From positions 2,170,001-2,234,000 of the forward strand of contig NZ_JBKBHD010000001.1 in the NCBI RefSeq assembly GCF_046297875.1: 64,000 nucleotides of DNA, written 5' to 3'. This document shows positions 26,781 through 46,921 of the stretch, piece after piece. The notes below the pieces were generated by a model that worked only from the letters and a program-made list of their open reading frames with translations, made no database searches and had not been told where the DNA came from. This DNA comes from Parvibaculum sp046297875 (GTDB taxonomy: Bacteria; Pseudomonadota; Alphaproteobacteria; Parvibaculales; Parvibaculaceae). The position numbers were made by a program, and so were the translations under genes. Every line of letters begins with the position of its first letter. Position 1 is the first letter of the stretch.

Positions 26781-27464
26781 ATGTCGAGCAAAGCAGGAAA
26801 GCGTATTGAAAAGGCCCGTGACGGTATCGATCGCAAGAAGACCTATGGTCTCGGCGAAGCCGTGAAGCTCGTCAAGGAACGTGCGAGCGCGAAGTTCGAC
26901 GAGACGATCGAAGTTGCGATCGCGCTCGGTGTCGATCCGCGTCATGCCGACCAGATGGTGCGCGGCGTCGTCGCGCTTCCGAACGGCTCCGGCCGCTCGG
27001 TCCGTGTGGCCGTGTTCGCGAAGGGCGACAAGGCGGATCAGGCGAAGGCCGCCGGTGCCGACATCGTCGGTGCGGAAGATCTCGCCGAGATCGTTCAGGG
27101 CGGCAAGATCGACTTCGATCGCTGCATCGCCACGCCGGACATGATGCCGCTGGTCGGCCGTCTCGGTAAGGTACTCGGCCCGCGCGGCCTGATGCCGAAC
27201 CCGAAGGTCGGCACGGTGACGCCGGATGTGGCTGAAGCGGTGAAAGCCGCGAAGGGCGGCGCCGTCGAGTTCCGCGTCGAGAAGGCGGGCATCGTTCATG
27301 CCGGTGTCGGCAAGGCGAGCTTCACCGAGGATCAGATCACCGGAAACATCCGTGCGCTGATCGACGCAGTGCAGAAGGCGAAGCCGACCGGCGCCAAGGG
27401 CACATACATCAAGCGGATCGCCATCAGCTCCACCATGGGGCCTGGCGTGAAGGTCGAGCCGTAG
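26781..27464 (+). CDS. rplA: 50S ribosomal protein L1
   Basis: 227 residues, usual length. MSSKAGKRIEKARDGIDRKKTYGL begins domain I. The conserved GRLGKVLGPRGLMPNPKVGTVT is in domain II. L1 forms the mobile stalk that guides deacylated tRNA, and in many bacteria represses its own operon. The next 418 bases are the rplJ leader. Confidence 0.98.
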   Translation: MSSKAGKRIEKARDGIDRKKTYGLGEAVKLVKERASAKFDETIEVAIALGVDPRHADQMVRGVVALPNGSGRSVRVAVFAKGDKADQAKAAGADIVGAEDLAEIVQGGKIDFDRCIATPDMMPLVGRLGKVLGPRGLMPNPKVGTVTPDVAEAVKAAKGGAVEFRVEKAGIVHAGVGKASFTEDQITGNIRALIDAVQKAKPTGAKGTYIKRIAISSTMGPGVKVEP

Positions 27465-27882
27465 AGCGTTGTGGCGGGCGCGTAAGCGCTGTTGAAGGTT
27501 TCCGTCCGCGTTCCCCAGGGAGTGCGGGCGGCGAGGGACGGACGGGACGTGTAGTCACTTCGGTGTGAACCGGAGTGGCTGCGCCATCGTCCGTTTACCT
27601 GTCCGAGACTGCAGGTGCCGAGGTTCGAGAGAACCGACGCTTAATCGCCTTCGAGACGGCGGCCGGCAATAGACGGGAGTTGAACGGTTTCGCGGAACCA
27701 TTGGTTCCGGGGGATCGGTTGGAACCCGGGACAGGCAAGTGAGCGCCGCTCGAAGCGGTGCGGGGCTTGCGAGCCCCGTACGACGAGTGAGCGGCAAATG
27801 CCAATGGCGGACGAGGGAAGGGTGTTCCTTCCGGAGCCCGCCCCCAGGTGTACGAGGGTTTCGTACATGACGGAGAGAGCAA
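27465..27882 (+). promoter_or_regulatory. rplJ-rplL leader (L10 autoregulatory RNA)
   Basis: A 418-base gap with no gene. It contains several hairpins: CCTG-loop-CAGG around 27598-27614 (TCCGAGACT loop), CGGGGCT/AGCCCCG at 27761-27778, and TGTACGA/TCGTACA at 27849-27867 just before the ribosome binding site. The order (structured RNA between rplA and rplJ) matches the L10 leader known in many bacteria, where the L10-L12 complex binds and represses translation. The exact binding site was not aligned here, and a promoter for rplJ is expected inside but was not identified. Confidence 0.7.
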
Positions 27883-28401
27883 GTGGACAGAGCTGAAAAA
27901 GCAGAGCTCGTGACGCATCTCAACGGCGTTTTCCAGAACGCCAATGTGGTCGTCGTCGCCCACTACAGCGGCCTCACCGTGAACCAGATGTCCGATCTGC
28001 GTTCGCGGATGGCCAAAGCTGGTGCTTCGTTCAAGGTGACGAAGAACCGGCTGGCGAAGCTCGCTCTGGATGGCACCCCGATGAGTGAGATCGGCGATCT
28101 CTTCACGGGGCCGACGGCAATCGCCTATTCCGATGACCCGGTTGCAGCCCCCAAGGTTGCTTCCGAGTTCGCCAAGGAAAACCAGAAGCTGGTGATCCTG
28201 GGCGGCGCGATGGGCAATACGGTTCTCGACGCAAAGGCAGTCAAGCAGCTTGCTGAACTGCCGTCGCTCGACGAACTGCGGGCCAAGTTGCTCGGCATGA
28301 TCCAGACGCCGGCGACCCGCATTGCGGGTGTGCTGCAGGCGCCTGGCGGCCAGCTTGCCCGGGTGCTGAATGCCTATGCCACCAAGGGCGAAGCGGCGTG
28401 A
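27883..28401 (+). CDS. rplJ: 50S ribosomal protein L10
   Basis: 172 residues with a GTG start (MDRAEKAELVTHLNGVFQ). It anchors L7/L12 dimers to 23S rRNA. The conserved HYSGLTVNQMSDLRSRMAKAGASFKVTKNRL is present, and the C-terminal helix (LARVLNAYA) is the L12-binding part. GGAGAG lies before the start. rplL follows after 51 bases. Confidence 0.97.
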   Translation: MDRAEKAELVTHLNGVFQNANVVVVAHYSGLTVNQMSDLRSRMAKAGASFKVTKNRLAKLALDGTPMSEIGDLFTGPTAIAYSDDPVAAPKVASEFAKENQKLVILGGAMGNTVLDAKAVKQLAELPSLDELRAKLLGMIQTPATRIAGVLQAPGGQLARVLNAYATKGEAA

Positions 28402-28452
28402 CCGCTGCAGTGAACAAGATATCCAACCGAACCCAGACAGAGAGACATTGAA

Positions 28453-28827
<375 letters not shown>

Positions 28828-28850
28828 GTTCGCTTACGCGACTGCGGTTC

Positions 28851-28876
28851 GGAGCGGCGGCGAAATCCGCCGCTCC
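28851..28876 (+). promoter_or_regulatory. rplL-rpoB attenuator-like hairpin
   Basis: A perfect 10-base stem, GGAGCGGCGG (28851-28860) with CCGCCGCTCC (28867-28876), around CGAAAT, 24 bases after rplL. No T run follows, so it is more likely a partial terminator or an RNase III processing site, as found at the same position in E. coli, than a full terminator. Confidence 0.6.
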
Positions 28877-29008
28877 GGCCGGAGCGCGGCGCCCCCCCAA
28901 AGCCGCCGCGATCTATCGAGGAGAATGTCGGGCCTGAGACCGGGCTGCCCCTTTTTCCTACTTGAAGCCCGGCCGCCGTTCTAAAGCAGAGCGTTGCGAG
29001 GAGCACAG

Positions 29009-33097
<4,089 letters not shown>

Positions 33098-33266
33098 CGA
33101 ACAGGAGCGGCGCATCCCTTCAGCAGGATGCGCCGCGGCCTCTCTCTCCCGGGTGGGCGAGGGCAGGCAGAGAAACATCGATATACGGGGTATGCGGACG
33201 GAAGGCCCCACCGGCCGCGCAATCAAGACTCCCCGTTGGCTTTGAGGCCGAGTTCAGGAGAAGTAC

Positions 33267-37460
<4,194 letters not shown>

Positions 37461-37487
37461 GCACTTTGAGTTTTCAAGGATTGGAGA

Positions 37488-37520
37488 CGGGCCGCCTTTC
37501 GGGTGGCCCGTTTTCGTTTC
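37488..37520 (+). terminator. rpoBC operon terminator
   Basis: ACGGGCCGCC (37488-37497) pairs with GGGTGGCCCGT (to 37512) around a five-base loop, followed by TTTT-CG-TTT. It lies 27 bases past the rpoC stop. Confidence 0.9.
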
Positions 37521-37529
37521 GGATCCGGT

Positions 37530-37898
37530 TCAGACGGCCTGTTTCGGGCTCCGGTAGAGCCAGATGGCGAATGCGGCAACGAAGAGCAGGTCGCCGGCGG
37601 CCAGGAGCGGCATCACCGGAGGGAGCGACGAGATATAATGAAGGACGAGGGCGCAGACACCGAGCTTGCCTATGATGCCGAGGGTCACGATGTGGCGGGT
37701 GCCGGGGAGGCCGAGCGCGACCAGCGCGTAGCCGATGCCGAAGGTGCAGATGAGCAGGCCGGCAAGGCGCATCGTCAGAAGGTGCTCCGGGGCGAGCTCG
37801 CCTGCGGGCAGCCCCATTCCAAGCAGGGAGGGCAGGCCTGCCGCAAGGTTGTACAGCGCCGCCAGCCAGAAGATGATGGGCCAGATTTTGCCGGTCAT
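37530..37898 (-). CDS. Small integral membrane protein, unassigned
   Basis: 122 residues with four predicted membrane segments (IWPIIFWLAALYNLAAGLP; LLTMRLAGLLICTFGIGYALVALGL; IVTLGIIGKLGVCALVLHYI; VMPLLAAGDLLFVAAFAIWLY) and short polar loops. No enzyme motif is visible and I do not recognise a characterised family. GAGAGGA lies 6 bases before the ATG, which decides the start. It is the only minus-strand gene between secE and rplQ, lying inverted between the rpoC terminator and the str promoter. Confidence 0.7.
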   Translation of the reverse strand: MTGKIWPIIFWLAALYNLAAGLPSLLGMGLPAGELAPEHLLTMRLAGLLICTFGIGYALVALGLPGTRHIVTLGIIGKLGVCALVLHYISSLPPVMPLLAAGDLLFVAAFAIWLYRSPKQAV

Positions 37899-38029
37899 TT
37901 CGGTCCTCTCGAGGGGGCGTTGGTGCCGTACTGTACACCGGCCGGCAGGGCCGCCAAGCGGGGATTGTGCCAAAATCTCCGGCGAGGCCGATTTTTCCCG
38001 GAATTTTAAGGAATCCGGGGCTTGCAGGG

Positions 38030-38058
38030 TTGACGACTCGTGGGGCCGCGAGTAGGTT
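38030..38058 (+). promoter_or_regulatory. Promoter of the str operon
   Basis: TTGACG (38030-38035), a 17-base spacer and TAGGTT (38053-38058) lie 276 bases before rpsL. The 435-base gap 37899-38333 holds no gene; beyond the promoter it contains small hairpins (for example CCCC-GAATA-GGGG near 38228-38240) and appears to be a long 5' untranslated leader. Confidence 0.65.
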
Positions 38059-38333
38059 CCGCTCACTTTCGCTCCAGGTAGTAGAGGATTCCCGGACCGC
38101 TGGCACCAAGTCCTTGATAGGACGGGCCTTTTGGTCGGATCTAGACACTGGGGCCGGTAAACAGAATACAAGGAATGGCGCACGATTCCGAGCGCAAGCA
38201 TCGGAATCCTCTGCATTTGGACGCAAGCCCCGAATAGGGGTCAGTGTCCTCAAGCGCGCGCAGCCTTTTCCGGATTGGGTTCCGGGGCGGCGCGTCGTTT
38301 CTTTTGTTTGGACAGACAGGATCGAGCAGGCGA

Positions 38334-38705
38334 ATGCCCACCGTCAACCAACTCATCCGCAAGCCGCGCAAGCCGCTGGTGAAGCGAAACAAAGTACCGG
38401 CCATGCAGGCGTGTCCGCAGAAGCGCGGCGTTTGCACGCGCGTCTACACCACGACCCCGAAGAAGCCGAACTCCGCTCTGCGTAAGGTTGCCCGTGTGCG
38501 CCTGACCAACCAGTTCGAAGTGACGAGCTACATTCCGGGTGAAGGCCACAACCTGCAGGAGCACTCCGTGGTGCTTATCCGCGGCGGCCGCGTGAAGGAC
38601 CTTCCCGGCGTTCGCTACCACATCATTCGTGGCGTGCTCGATACGCAGGGTGTGAAAGATCGCCGCCAGCGCCGCTCCAAATACGGCGCGAAGCGTCCGA
38701 AGTAA
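38334..38705 (+). CDS. rpsL: 30S ribosomal protein S12
   Basis: 123 residues starting MPTVNQLIRKPRK. The decoding-site segments TTPKKPNSALRKVARVRL (Lys43, Lys44) and GGRVKDLPGVRYH (Lys88) are wild type, predicting streptomycin sensitivity at this locus. First gene of the str operon; rpsG follows after 11 bases. Confidence 0.98.
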   Translation: MPTVNQLIRKPRKPLVKRNKVPAMQACPQKRGVCTRVYTTTPKKPNSALRKVARVRLTNQFEVTSYIPGEGHNLQEHSVVLIRGGRVKDLPGVRYHIIRGVLDTQGVKDRRQRRSKYGAKRPK

Positions 38706-38716
38706 GGAACAGAGAT

Positions 38717-39187
38717 ATGTCCCGCCGCCACAGTGCAGAAAAGCGCGAAGTTCTTCCGGACGCCAAATATGGCGACGTCGTTCTCGCGAAGTTCATGAAC
38801 AGCCTGATGTATCATGGCAAGAAGTCGGCCGCCGAAAAGATTATCTACGGCGCCTTCGACCAGATGCAGCAGAAGGCCAGTGTCGATCCGCTTCGTACCT
38901 TCCATGAAGCGCTCGAGAATGTGATGCCGGCCCTTGAAGTGCGTTCGCGCCGCGTTGGCGGTGCAACATATCAGGTTCCGGTCGAGGTGCGGCCTGACCG
39001 CCGCCGCGCGCTTGCCATCCGCTGGATCATTGCCGCCGCCCGCGCTCGCAACGAGACCACGATGGTCGGCCGCCTGTCGGGCGAGTTGCTCGACGCCGCA
39101 AACAATCGCGGCTCCGCTGTAAAGAAGCGTGAAGACACGCACCGGATGGCGGAAGCCAACCGCGCCTTCTCGCACTATCGCTGGTAA
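38717..39187 (+). CDS. rpsG: 30S ribosomal protein S7
   Basis: 156 residues. MSRRHSAEKREVLPDAKYGD is followed by the conserved FMNSLMYHGKKSAAEKI and GGATYQVPVEVRPDRR. S7 nucleates the 3' domain of 16S rRNA and in E. coli represses the str operon. fusA follows after 30 bases. Confidence 0.98.
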   Translation: MSRRHSAEKREVLPDAKYGDVVLAKFMNSLMYHGKKSAAEKIIYGAFDQMQQKASVDPLRTFHEALENVMPALEVRSRRVGGATYQVPVEVRPDRRRALAIRWIIAAARARNETTMVGRLSGELLDAANNRGSAVKKREDTHRMAEANRAFSHYRW

Positions 39188-39217
39188 AGCGTTCAAGTCC
39201 CCTAAAGGCAGACCGTC

Positions 39218-41293
<2,076 letters not shown>

Positions 41294-41346
41294 TAAATCG
41301 CCTAATCAACTGAACGAAGTCAGTTCCAGAGGAATGGAGCGCCGAG

Positions 41347-42537
<1,191 letters not shown>

Positions 42538-42547
42538 TCAAGGCGAT

Positions 42548-42572
42548 CGGGGCGCGGGTCTTCCGCGCCCCG
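42548..42572 (+). promoter_or_regulatory. tuf-rpsJ intergenic hairpin (partial terminator or attenuator)
   Basis: A perfect 10-base stem, CGGGGCGCGG (42548-42557) with CCGCGCCCCG (42563-42572), around GTCTT, 11 bases after tuf. Only a weak T stretch follows, so it may reduce rather than block read-through from the str operon into the S10 operon. Confidence 0.6.
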
Positions 42573-42619
42573 GCTTTCTGAAGTCGCGATAGCGCAGGCC
42601 GAGAGGCACAGGTACGAAA

Positions 42620-42928
42620 ATGCAAAGGCAGAAAATTCGCATCCGCTTGAAAGGTTTCGATCACCGCGTGCTCGATGTGTCGACGCGCGAGATCGTGAAC
42701 ACGGCGAAGCGCACGGGTGCGCAGGTGCTTGGTCCGATTCCGCTTCCGACCCGGCTTGAAAAGTTCACCGTGCTTCGCGGCCCGCATATCGACAAGAAAA
42801 GCCGCGAACAGTTTGAAATTCGGACACACAAGCGTGTGCTCGACATCATAGACCCCACGCCGCAGACCGTGGACGCGCTGATGAAGCTCGATCTCGCTGC
42901 CGGTGTGGATGTCGAGATCAAGCTCTAA
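42620..42928 (+). CDS. rpsJ: 30S ribosomal protein S10
   Basis: 102 residues starting MQRQKIRIRLKGFDHRVLD and ending VDALMKLDLAAGVDVEIKL. It is also the NusE antitermination factor that contacts NusG and NusB. First gene of the S10 operon; rplC starts 36 bases on. Confidence 0.98.
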   Translation: MQRQKIRIRLKGFDHRVLDVSTREIVNTAKRTGAQVLGPIPLPTRLEKFTVLRGPHIDKKSREQFEIRTHKRVLDIIDPTPQTVDALMKLDLAAGVDVEIKL

Positions 42929-42964
42929 AAAGCTCGATCGAGAACAGAACGAGGAATGGGACCC

Positions 42965-43723
42965 ATGCGTTCCGGTGTTATTGCCAAAAAGGTCGGTATG
43001 ACCCGTCTCTTTACAGATGACGGGCGCCATATTCCGGTCACGGTGCTGAAGCTCGACAACTGCCAGGTTGTCAGCCAGCGCACGGATGAAAAGAACGGCT
43101 ATACGGCCGTGCAGCTCGGCGTGGGCCGTGCGAAGGCGAAGAACGTGCCGAATGCGCAGCGCGGTCAGTTTGCGCGCGCGTCGGTCGAGCCGAAGCTCGA
43201 GCTCGCGGAGTTCCGCGTGAGCCCGGACAATCTGCTCGATGTCGGTGTGGAAATCACCGCCGACCATTTCGTTGCCGGCCAGTATGTCGATGCCTCGGGC
43301 ACGTCGATCGGCAAGGGTTTCGCCGGCGTCATGAAGCGGCATAATTTCGGCGGCCTGCGCGCCACGCACGGCGTGTCGATCAGCCACCGCAGCCACGGCT
43401 CGACCGGTCAGAACCAGGATCCGGGCAAGGTCTTCAAAGGCAAGAAGATGGCCGGTCACATGGGTGCGACCCGCGTGACGACCCAGAATCTCGAAGTCGT
43501 CCGCACGGATGTCGAGAAGGGCCTCATCATGGTGAAGGGCGCTGTGCCTGGCTCCAAGGGTGGCTGGGTCCTGCTGCGCGACGCCGTGAAGAGCAAGCTG
43601 CCGGAAGGTGCGCCGGTTCCGGGCGCGTTCCGCCGGCAGGGCGAAGCAGCTGCGGCTCCCGCGGTCGAAGCGCCTGCCGAGGCGCCGGCCGAAGAGACCG
43701 AAGCTCCGAAGGAAGGTGCGTAA
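42965..43723 (+). CDS. rplC: 50S ribosomal protein L3
   Basis: 252 residues, longer than the E. coli protein (209) because of a C-terminal Ala/Glu/Pro extension of about 30 residues beginning after VPGAFRRQGE. The core has GKGFAGVMKRHNF and SHRSHGSTGQNQDPGKVFKGKKMAGHMG. The ATG at 42965 (MRSGVIAKK) is used; an in-frame ATG 9 bases upstream is less likely. The stop overlaps the rplD start by one base. Confidence 0.97.
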   Translation: MRSGVIAKKVGMTRLFTDDGRHIPVTVLKLDNCQVVSQRTDEKNGYTAVQLGVGRAKAKNVPNAQRGQFARASVEPKLELAEFRVSPDNLLDVGVEITADHFVAGQYVDASGTSIGKGFAGVMKRHNFGGLRATHGVSISHRSHGSTGQNQDPGKVFKGKKMAGHMGATRVTTQNLEVVRTDVEKGLIMVKGAVPGSKGGWVLLRDAVKSKLPEGAPVPGAFRRQGEAAAAPAVEAPAEAPAEETEAPKEGA

Positions 43724-44343
43724 TGAAGATCGACGTTCAAACGCTTGAGGCCAAGAAGGCCGGTTCCGTCGATCTGACGGACGAGGTGTTCGCGCTCGAG
43801 CCCCGCGCCGACATTCTGCACCGCATGGTCGCCTGGCAGCTTGCCAAGCGGCAGGCCGGTACGCACAAGACGAAGGGCCGCTCCGAGATCGCGCTCACGG
43901 GCAAGAAGTTCGTGAAGCAGAAGGGTTCGGGCGGCGCCCGCCACGGCGATCGCAAGGCGCCGCAGTTCCGCGGTGGCGGCAAGGCGTTCGGTCCGGTCGT
44001 TCGCAGCCATGCGTTCGATCTGCCGAAGAAGGTCCGCGCGCTCGCGCTGCGCCACGCTCTTTCGAGCAAGGTGAAGAGCGGCAGCTTGATCATCCTCGAG
44101 GATGCCAAGCTTTCGGCGCCGAAGACTAAAGATGCGAAGGACGCCTTCGCGAAGCTCGGTCTCACTTCGGTGCTGATCGTGGATGGCGCCGAGGTCGACG
44201 AGAATTTTGCTCTGGCCGCGCGCAATCTTCCGAATGTCGATGTGCTGCCGGTGCAGGGCATCAACGTCTACGACATCCTGCGGCGCGAGAAGCTCGTGCT
44301 GACCAAGGCCGCGGTTGAAAGCCTGGAGGCTCGCTTCAAATGA
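43723..44343 (+). CDS. rplD: 50S ribosomal protein L4
   Basis: 206 residues. The exit-tunnel loop region KTKGRSEIALTGKKFVKQKGSGGARHGDRKAPQFRGGGKAFGP is intact. In E. coli L4 represses the S10 operon. The first base of its ATG is the last base of the rplC stop, and its end overlaps rplW by 4 bases. Confidence 0.97.
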   Translation: MKIDVQTLEAKKAGSVDLTDEVFALEPRADILHRMVAWQLAKRQAGTHKTKGRSEIALTGKKFVKQKGSGGARHGDRKAPQFRGGGKAFGPVVRSHAFDLPKKVRALALRHALSSKVKSGSLIILEDAKLSAPKTKDAKDAFAKLGLTSVLIVDGAEVDENFALAARNLPNVDVLPVQGINVYDILRREKLVLTKAAVESLEARFK

Positions 44344-44630
44344 ACGAGCGTTATTACGACATCATCCTGTCGCCGGTGATCACCGAAAAGGCGACGATGG
44401 CCTCGGAAGCGAACCAGGTCATCTTCAAGGTGGCTTCCAATGCCACCAAGCCGCAGGTGAAAGAGGCGGTCGAGAAGCTCTTCGATGTGAAGGTGAAAGC
44501 GGTGAATACGCTGAACCGGAAGGGCAAGACGAAGCGGTTCCGCGGCATCGTGGGACGGCAGAGCGATTTCAAGAAAGCGATCGTGACCCTTGAAGAGGGC
44601 CATTCGATCGACGTTACGACTGGACTTTGA
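44340..44630 (+). CDS. rplW: 50S ribosomal protein L23
   Basis: 96 residues starting MNERYYDIILSPVITEKATM, with the conserved KAVNTLNRKGKTKRFRG loop. It lies at the tunnel exit and docks trigger factor and SRP. ATGA overlap with rplD. Confidence 0.97.
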   Translation: MNERYYDIILSPVITEKATMASEANQVIFKVASNATKPQVKEAVEKLFDVKVKAVNTLNRKGKTKRFRGIVGRQSDFKKAIVTLEEGHSIDVTTGL

Positions 44631-44669
44631 GGATCGGGCTCCGGCCTCTAAAGCGAGAAGCCTAGAACG

Positions 44670-45503
44670 ATGGCACTGAAAAAGTACAAACCGACAAGCC
44701 CCGCGCAGCGCGGCCTTGTGCTCGTTGACCGCTCCGGCCTTTACAAGGGCAAGCCGGTCAAGGGTCTGACCGAAGGACTTACCAAGTCCGGCGGCCGCAA
44801 CAACTATGGCCGTATCACGGTCAGGTTTCGCGGCGGCGGTCACAAGCGCAGCTATCGCCTGATCGATTTCAAGCGCACCAAGGCCGATATGCCGGCCACG
44901 GTCGAGCGGCTGGAATATGATCCGAACCGCACGGCGTTCATCGCTCTCATCAAGTATGAGGACGGCGAGCTTGCCTACATCCTGGCGCCACAGCGCCTTG
45001 CTGCCGGCGATGTGGTTGTCTCGGGTAACCGCGTCGACGTGAAGCCGGGCAATGCGATGCCGCTCGCGAATATTCCGGTCGGCACGATCGTTCACAATGT
45101 CGAGATGAAGCCGGGCAAGGGCGGTCAGATCGCGCGTTCCGCGGGCGCCTATGTGCAGCTCGTCGGCCGCGACCAGGGCTACGCGCTTCTCCGTCTCTCG
45201 TCGGGCGAACAACGCATGGTACCGGGCACCTGCATGGCGACTATCGGTGCCGTGTCCAACCCGGACCACTCGAACATCACCATCGCCAAGGCCGGCCGTA
45301 ACCGCTGGCTCGGCAAGCGCCCGCACGTTCGCGGCGTCGTGATGAACCCGGTCGACCATCCGCATGGCGGCGGCGAAGGCCGCACCTCTGGTGGCCGCCA
45401 CCCGGTTACCCCTTGGGGTAAGCCGACCAAAGGCAAGAAGACGCGCCGCAACAAGTCGACGAGCAAGTTCATCGTCCGCAGCCGTCACCAGAAGAAGGGT
45501 TAA
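44670..45503 (+). CDS. rplB: 50S ribosomal protein L2
   Basis: 277 residues. It begins MALKKYKPTSPAQRGLV and contains GRNNYGRITVRFRGGGHKR and the peptidyl-transferase-near GVVMNPVDHPHGGGEGRTSGGRHPVTPWG with the essential His. 39 bases after rplW, 12 before rpsS. Confidence 0.98.
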   Translation: MALKKYKPTSPAQRGLVLVDRSGLYKGKPVKGLTEGLTKSGGRNNYGRITVRFRGGGHKRSYRLIDFKRTKADMPATVERLEYDPNRTAFIALIKYEDGELAYILAPQRLAAGDVVVSGNRVDVKPGNAMPLANIPVGTIVHNVEMKPGKGGQIARSAGAYVQLVGRDQGYALLRLSSGEQRMVPGTCMATIGAVSNPDHSNITIAKAGRNRWLGKRPHVRGVVMNPVDHPHGGGEGRTSGGRHPVTPWGKPTKGKKTRRNKSTSKFIVRSRHQKKG

Positions 45504-45515
45504 GGGAACTCGACC

Positions 45516-45794
45516 ATGACACGTTCTCTCAAAAAGGGCCCCTTCGTGGATGGCTACCTTCTCAAGAAGGCGGAAGCCACGCGTTCTTCGGGCCGCAAGG
45601 AAGTCATCAAGATGTGGAGCCGCCGCTCCACGATCCTGCCGCAGTTCGTCGGACTGACCTTCGGCGTGCATAACGGCAAGAAGCATGTTCCGGTGCTCGT
45701 GACCGAAGACATGGTGGGCCACAAGTTCGGCGAGTTTTCACCGACGCGCACCTATTACGGCCACACCGCCGACAAGAAAGCGAAGAAGGGCTAA
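45516..45794 (+). CDS. rpsS: 30S ribosomal protein S19
   Basis: 92 residues starting MTRSLKKGPFVDGYLLKK and containing WSRRSTILPQFVGLTFGVHNGK and FSPTRTYYGH. Binds the 16S rRNA head next to S13. rplV starts 3 bases after the stop. Confidence 0.98.
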   Translation: MTRSLKKGPFVDGYLLKKAEATRSSGRKEVIKMWSRRSTILPQFVGLTFGVHNGKKHVPVLVTEDMVGHKFGEFSPTRTYYGHTADKKAKKG

Positions 45795-45797
45795 ATC

Positions 45798-46178
45798 ATG
45801 GGCAAAGCTGCAACAAAGCGTCGCCTGCCCGACAATGAAGCGCAGGCCGTCGGCCGGATGCTCCGGGTCAGCCCGCAGAAGCTCAATCTCGTCGCGCAGC
45901 TCATTCGCGGCAAGAAGGTGGAGACGGCGCTCGCCGATCTGACCTTCTCGCGCAAGCGGATCGCGGGCGATGTGAAAAAGGTTCTGCAGAGCGCGATCGC
46001 GAATGCGGAAAACAATCATGACCTCGATGTCGACGATCTCGTCGTCTCCGAGGCCTATGTGGGCAAGAACCTGGTCATGAAGCGCTGGCATGCGCGCGCT
46101 CGCGGTCGCGTGGGCCGTATCGAAAAGCCGTTCAGTCAGATCACCATCGTTGTGCGTCAAGTCGAGGAGCAAGCCTGA
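45798..46178 (+). CDS. rplV: 50S ribosomal protein L22
   Basis: 126 residues. The globular part holds RVSPQKLNLVAQLIRGKKVETAL. The tunnel hairpin is KNLVMKRWHARARGRVGRI. Its stop shares one base with the rpsC start. Confidence 0.98.
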   Translation: MGKAATKRRLPDNEAQAVGRMLRVSPQKLNLVAQLIRGKKVETALADLTFSRKRIAGDVKKVLQSAIANAENNHDLDVDDLVVSEAYVGKNLVMKRWHARARGRVGRIEKPFSQITIVVRQVEEQA

Positions 46179-46888
46179 TGGGTCACAAGGTCAATCCGAT
46201 CGGTCTGCGGCTCGGCATCAACCGCACCTGGGATTCGCGCTGGTTTGCCGGCCGTCACGAGTACGGTCAGCTGCTGCACGAAGATATCAAGATCCGCGAA
46301 CTGCTTTCCGAGCAGCTGAAGCAGGCCGGTATCTCGAAGATCGTGATCGAACGCCCGCACAAGAAGTGCCGCGTGACGATCCACACGGCCCGTCCCGGCG
46401 TCGTCATCGGCAAGAAGGGTGCGGATATCGAGAAGCTTCGCCGCGACATCGGCAAGATCACGGCGTCCGAAGTGCATCTCAACATCGTTGAAGTGCGCAA
46501 GCCGGAAATCGACGCAACGCTGGTTGCCGAGAATATCGCGCAGCAGCTCGAGCGCCGTGTGGCGTTCCGCCGGGCGATGAAGCGCGCCGTCCAGTCGGCC
46601 ATGCGCCTCGGCGCGGGCGGCATCCGCATCAACTGCGCGGGCCGTCTCGGTGGTGCCGAAATCGCGCGCACGGAATGGTATCGCGAAGGCCGGGTGCCGC
46701 TGCACACGCTCCGCGCCGATATCGATTATGGCGTGGCGACGGCGAAGACCGCCTATGGCACTTGCGGTGTGAAGGTCTGGATCTACAAGGGTGAGATCCT
46801 GGAGCACGATCCGATGGCGTCCGAACGCCGTGCCCTTGAGGGCGGCGGTGAGGGCGGTGGACGTCAGCGTCGCGAAGAGCGCGCCTGA
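46178..46888 (+). CDS. rpsC: 30S ribosomal protein S3
   Basis: 236 residues starting MGHKVNPIGLRLGINRTWDSRW. The KH domain has RPGVVIGKKGADIEKLR. The C-terminal domain ends in a Gly/Glu/Arg tail. Part of the mRNA-entry helicase. Confidence 0.98.
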   Translation: MGHKVNPIGLRLGINRTWDSRWFAGRHEYGQLLHEDIKIRELLSEQLKQAGISKIVIERPHKKCRVTIHTARPGVVIGKKGADIEKLRRDIGKITASEVHLNIVEVRKPEIDATLVAENIAQQLERRVAFRRAMKRAVQSAMRLGAGGIRINCAGRLGGAEIARTEWYREGRVPLHTLRADIDYGVATAKTAYGTCGVKVWIYKGEILEHDPMASERRALEGGGEGGGRQRREERA

Positions 46889-46921
46889 GCGCCTTTGAAT
46901 TGAGCGAAGAGAGTTTCGATC

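Noticed and set aside
37899..38333. A protein gene in the gap before rpsL
   Set aside because: Frames here lack ribosome binding sites and family patterns; the stretch reads as promoter and leader.
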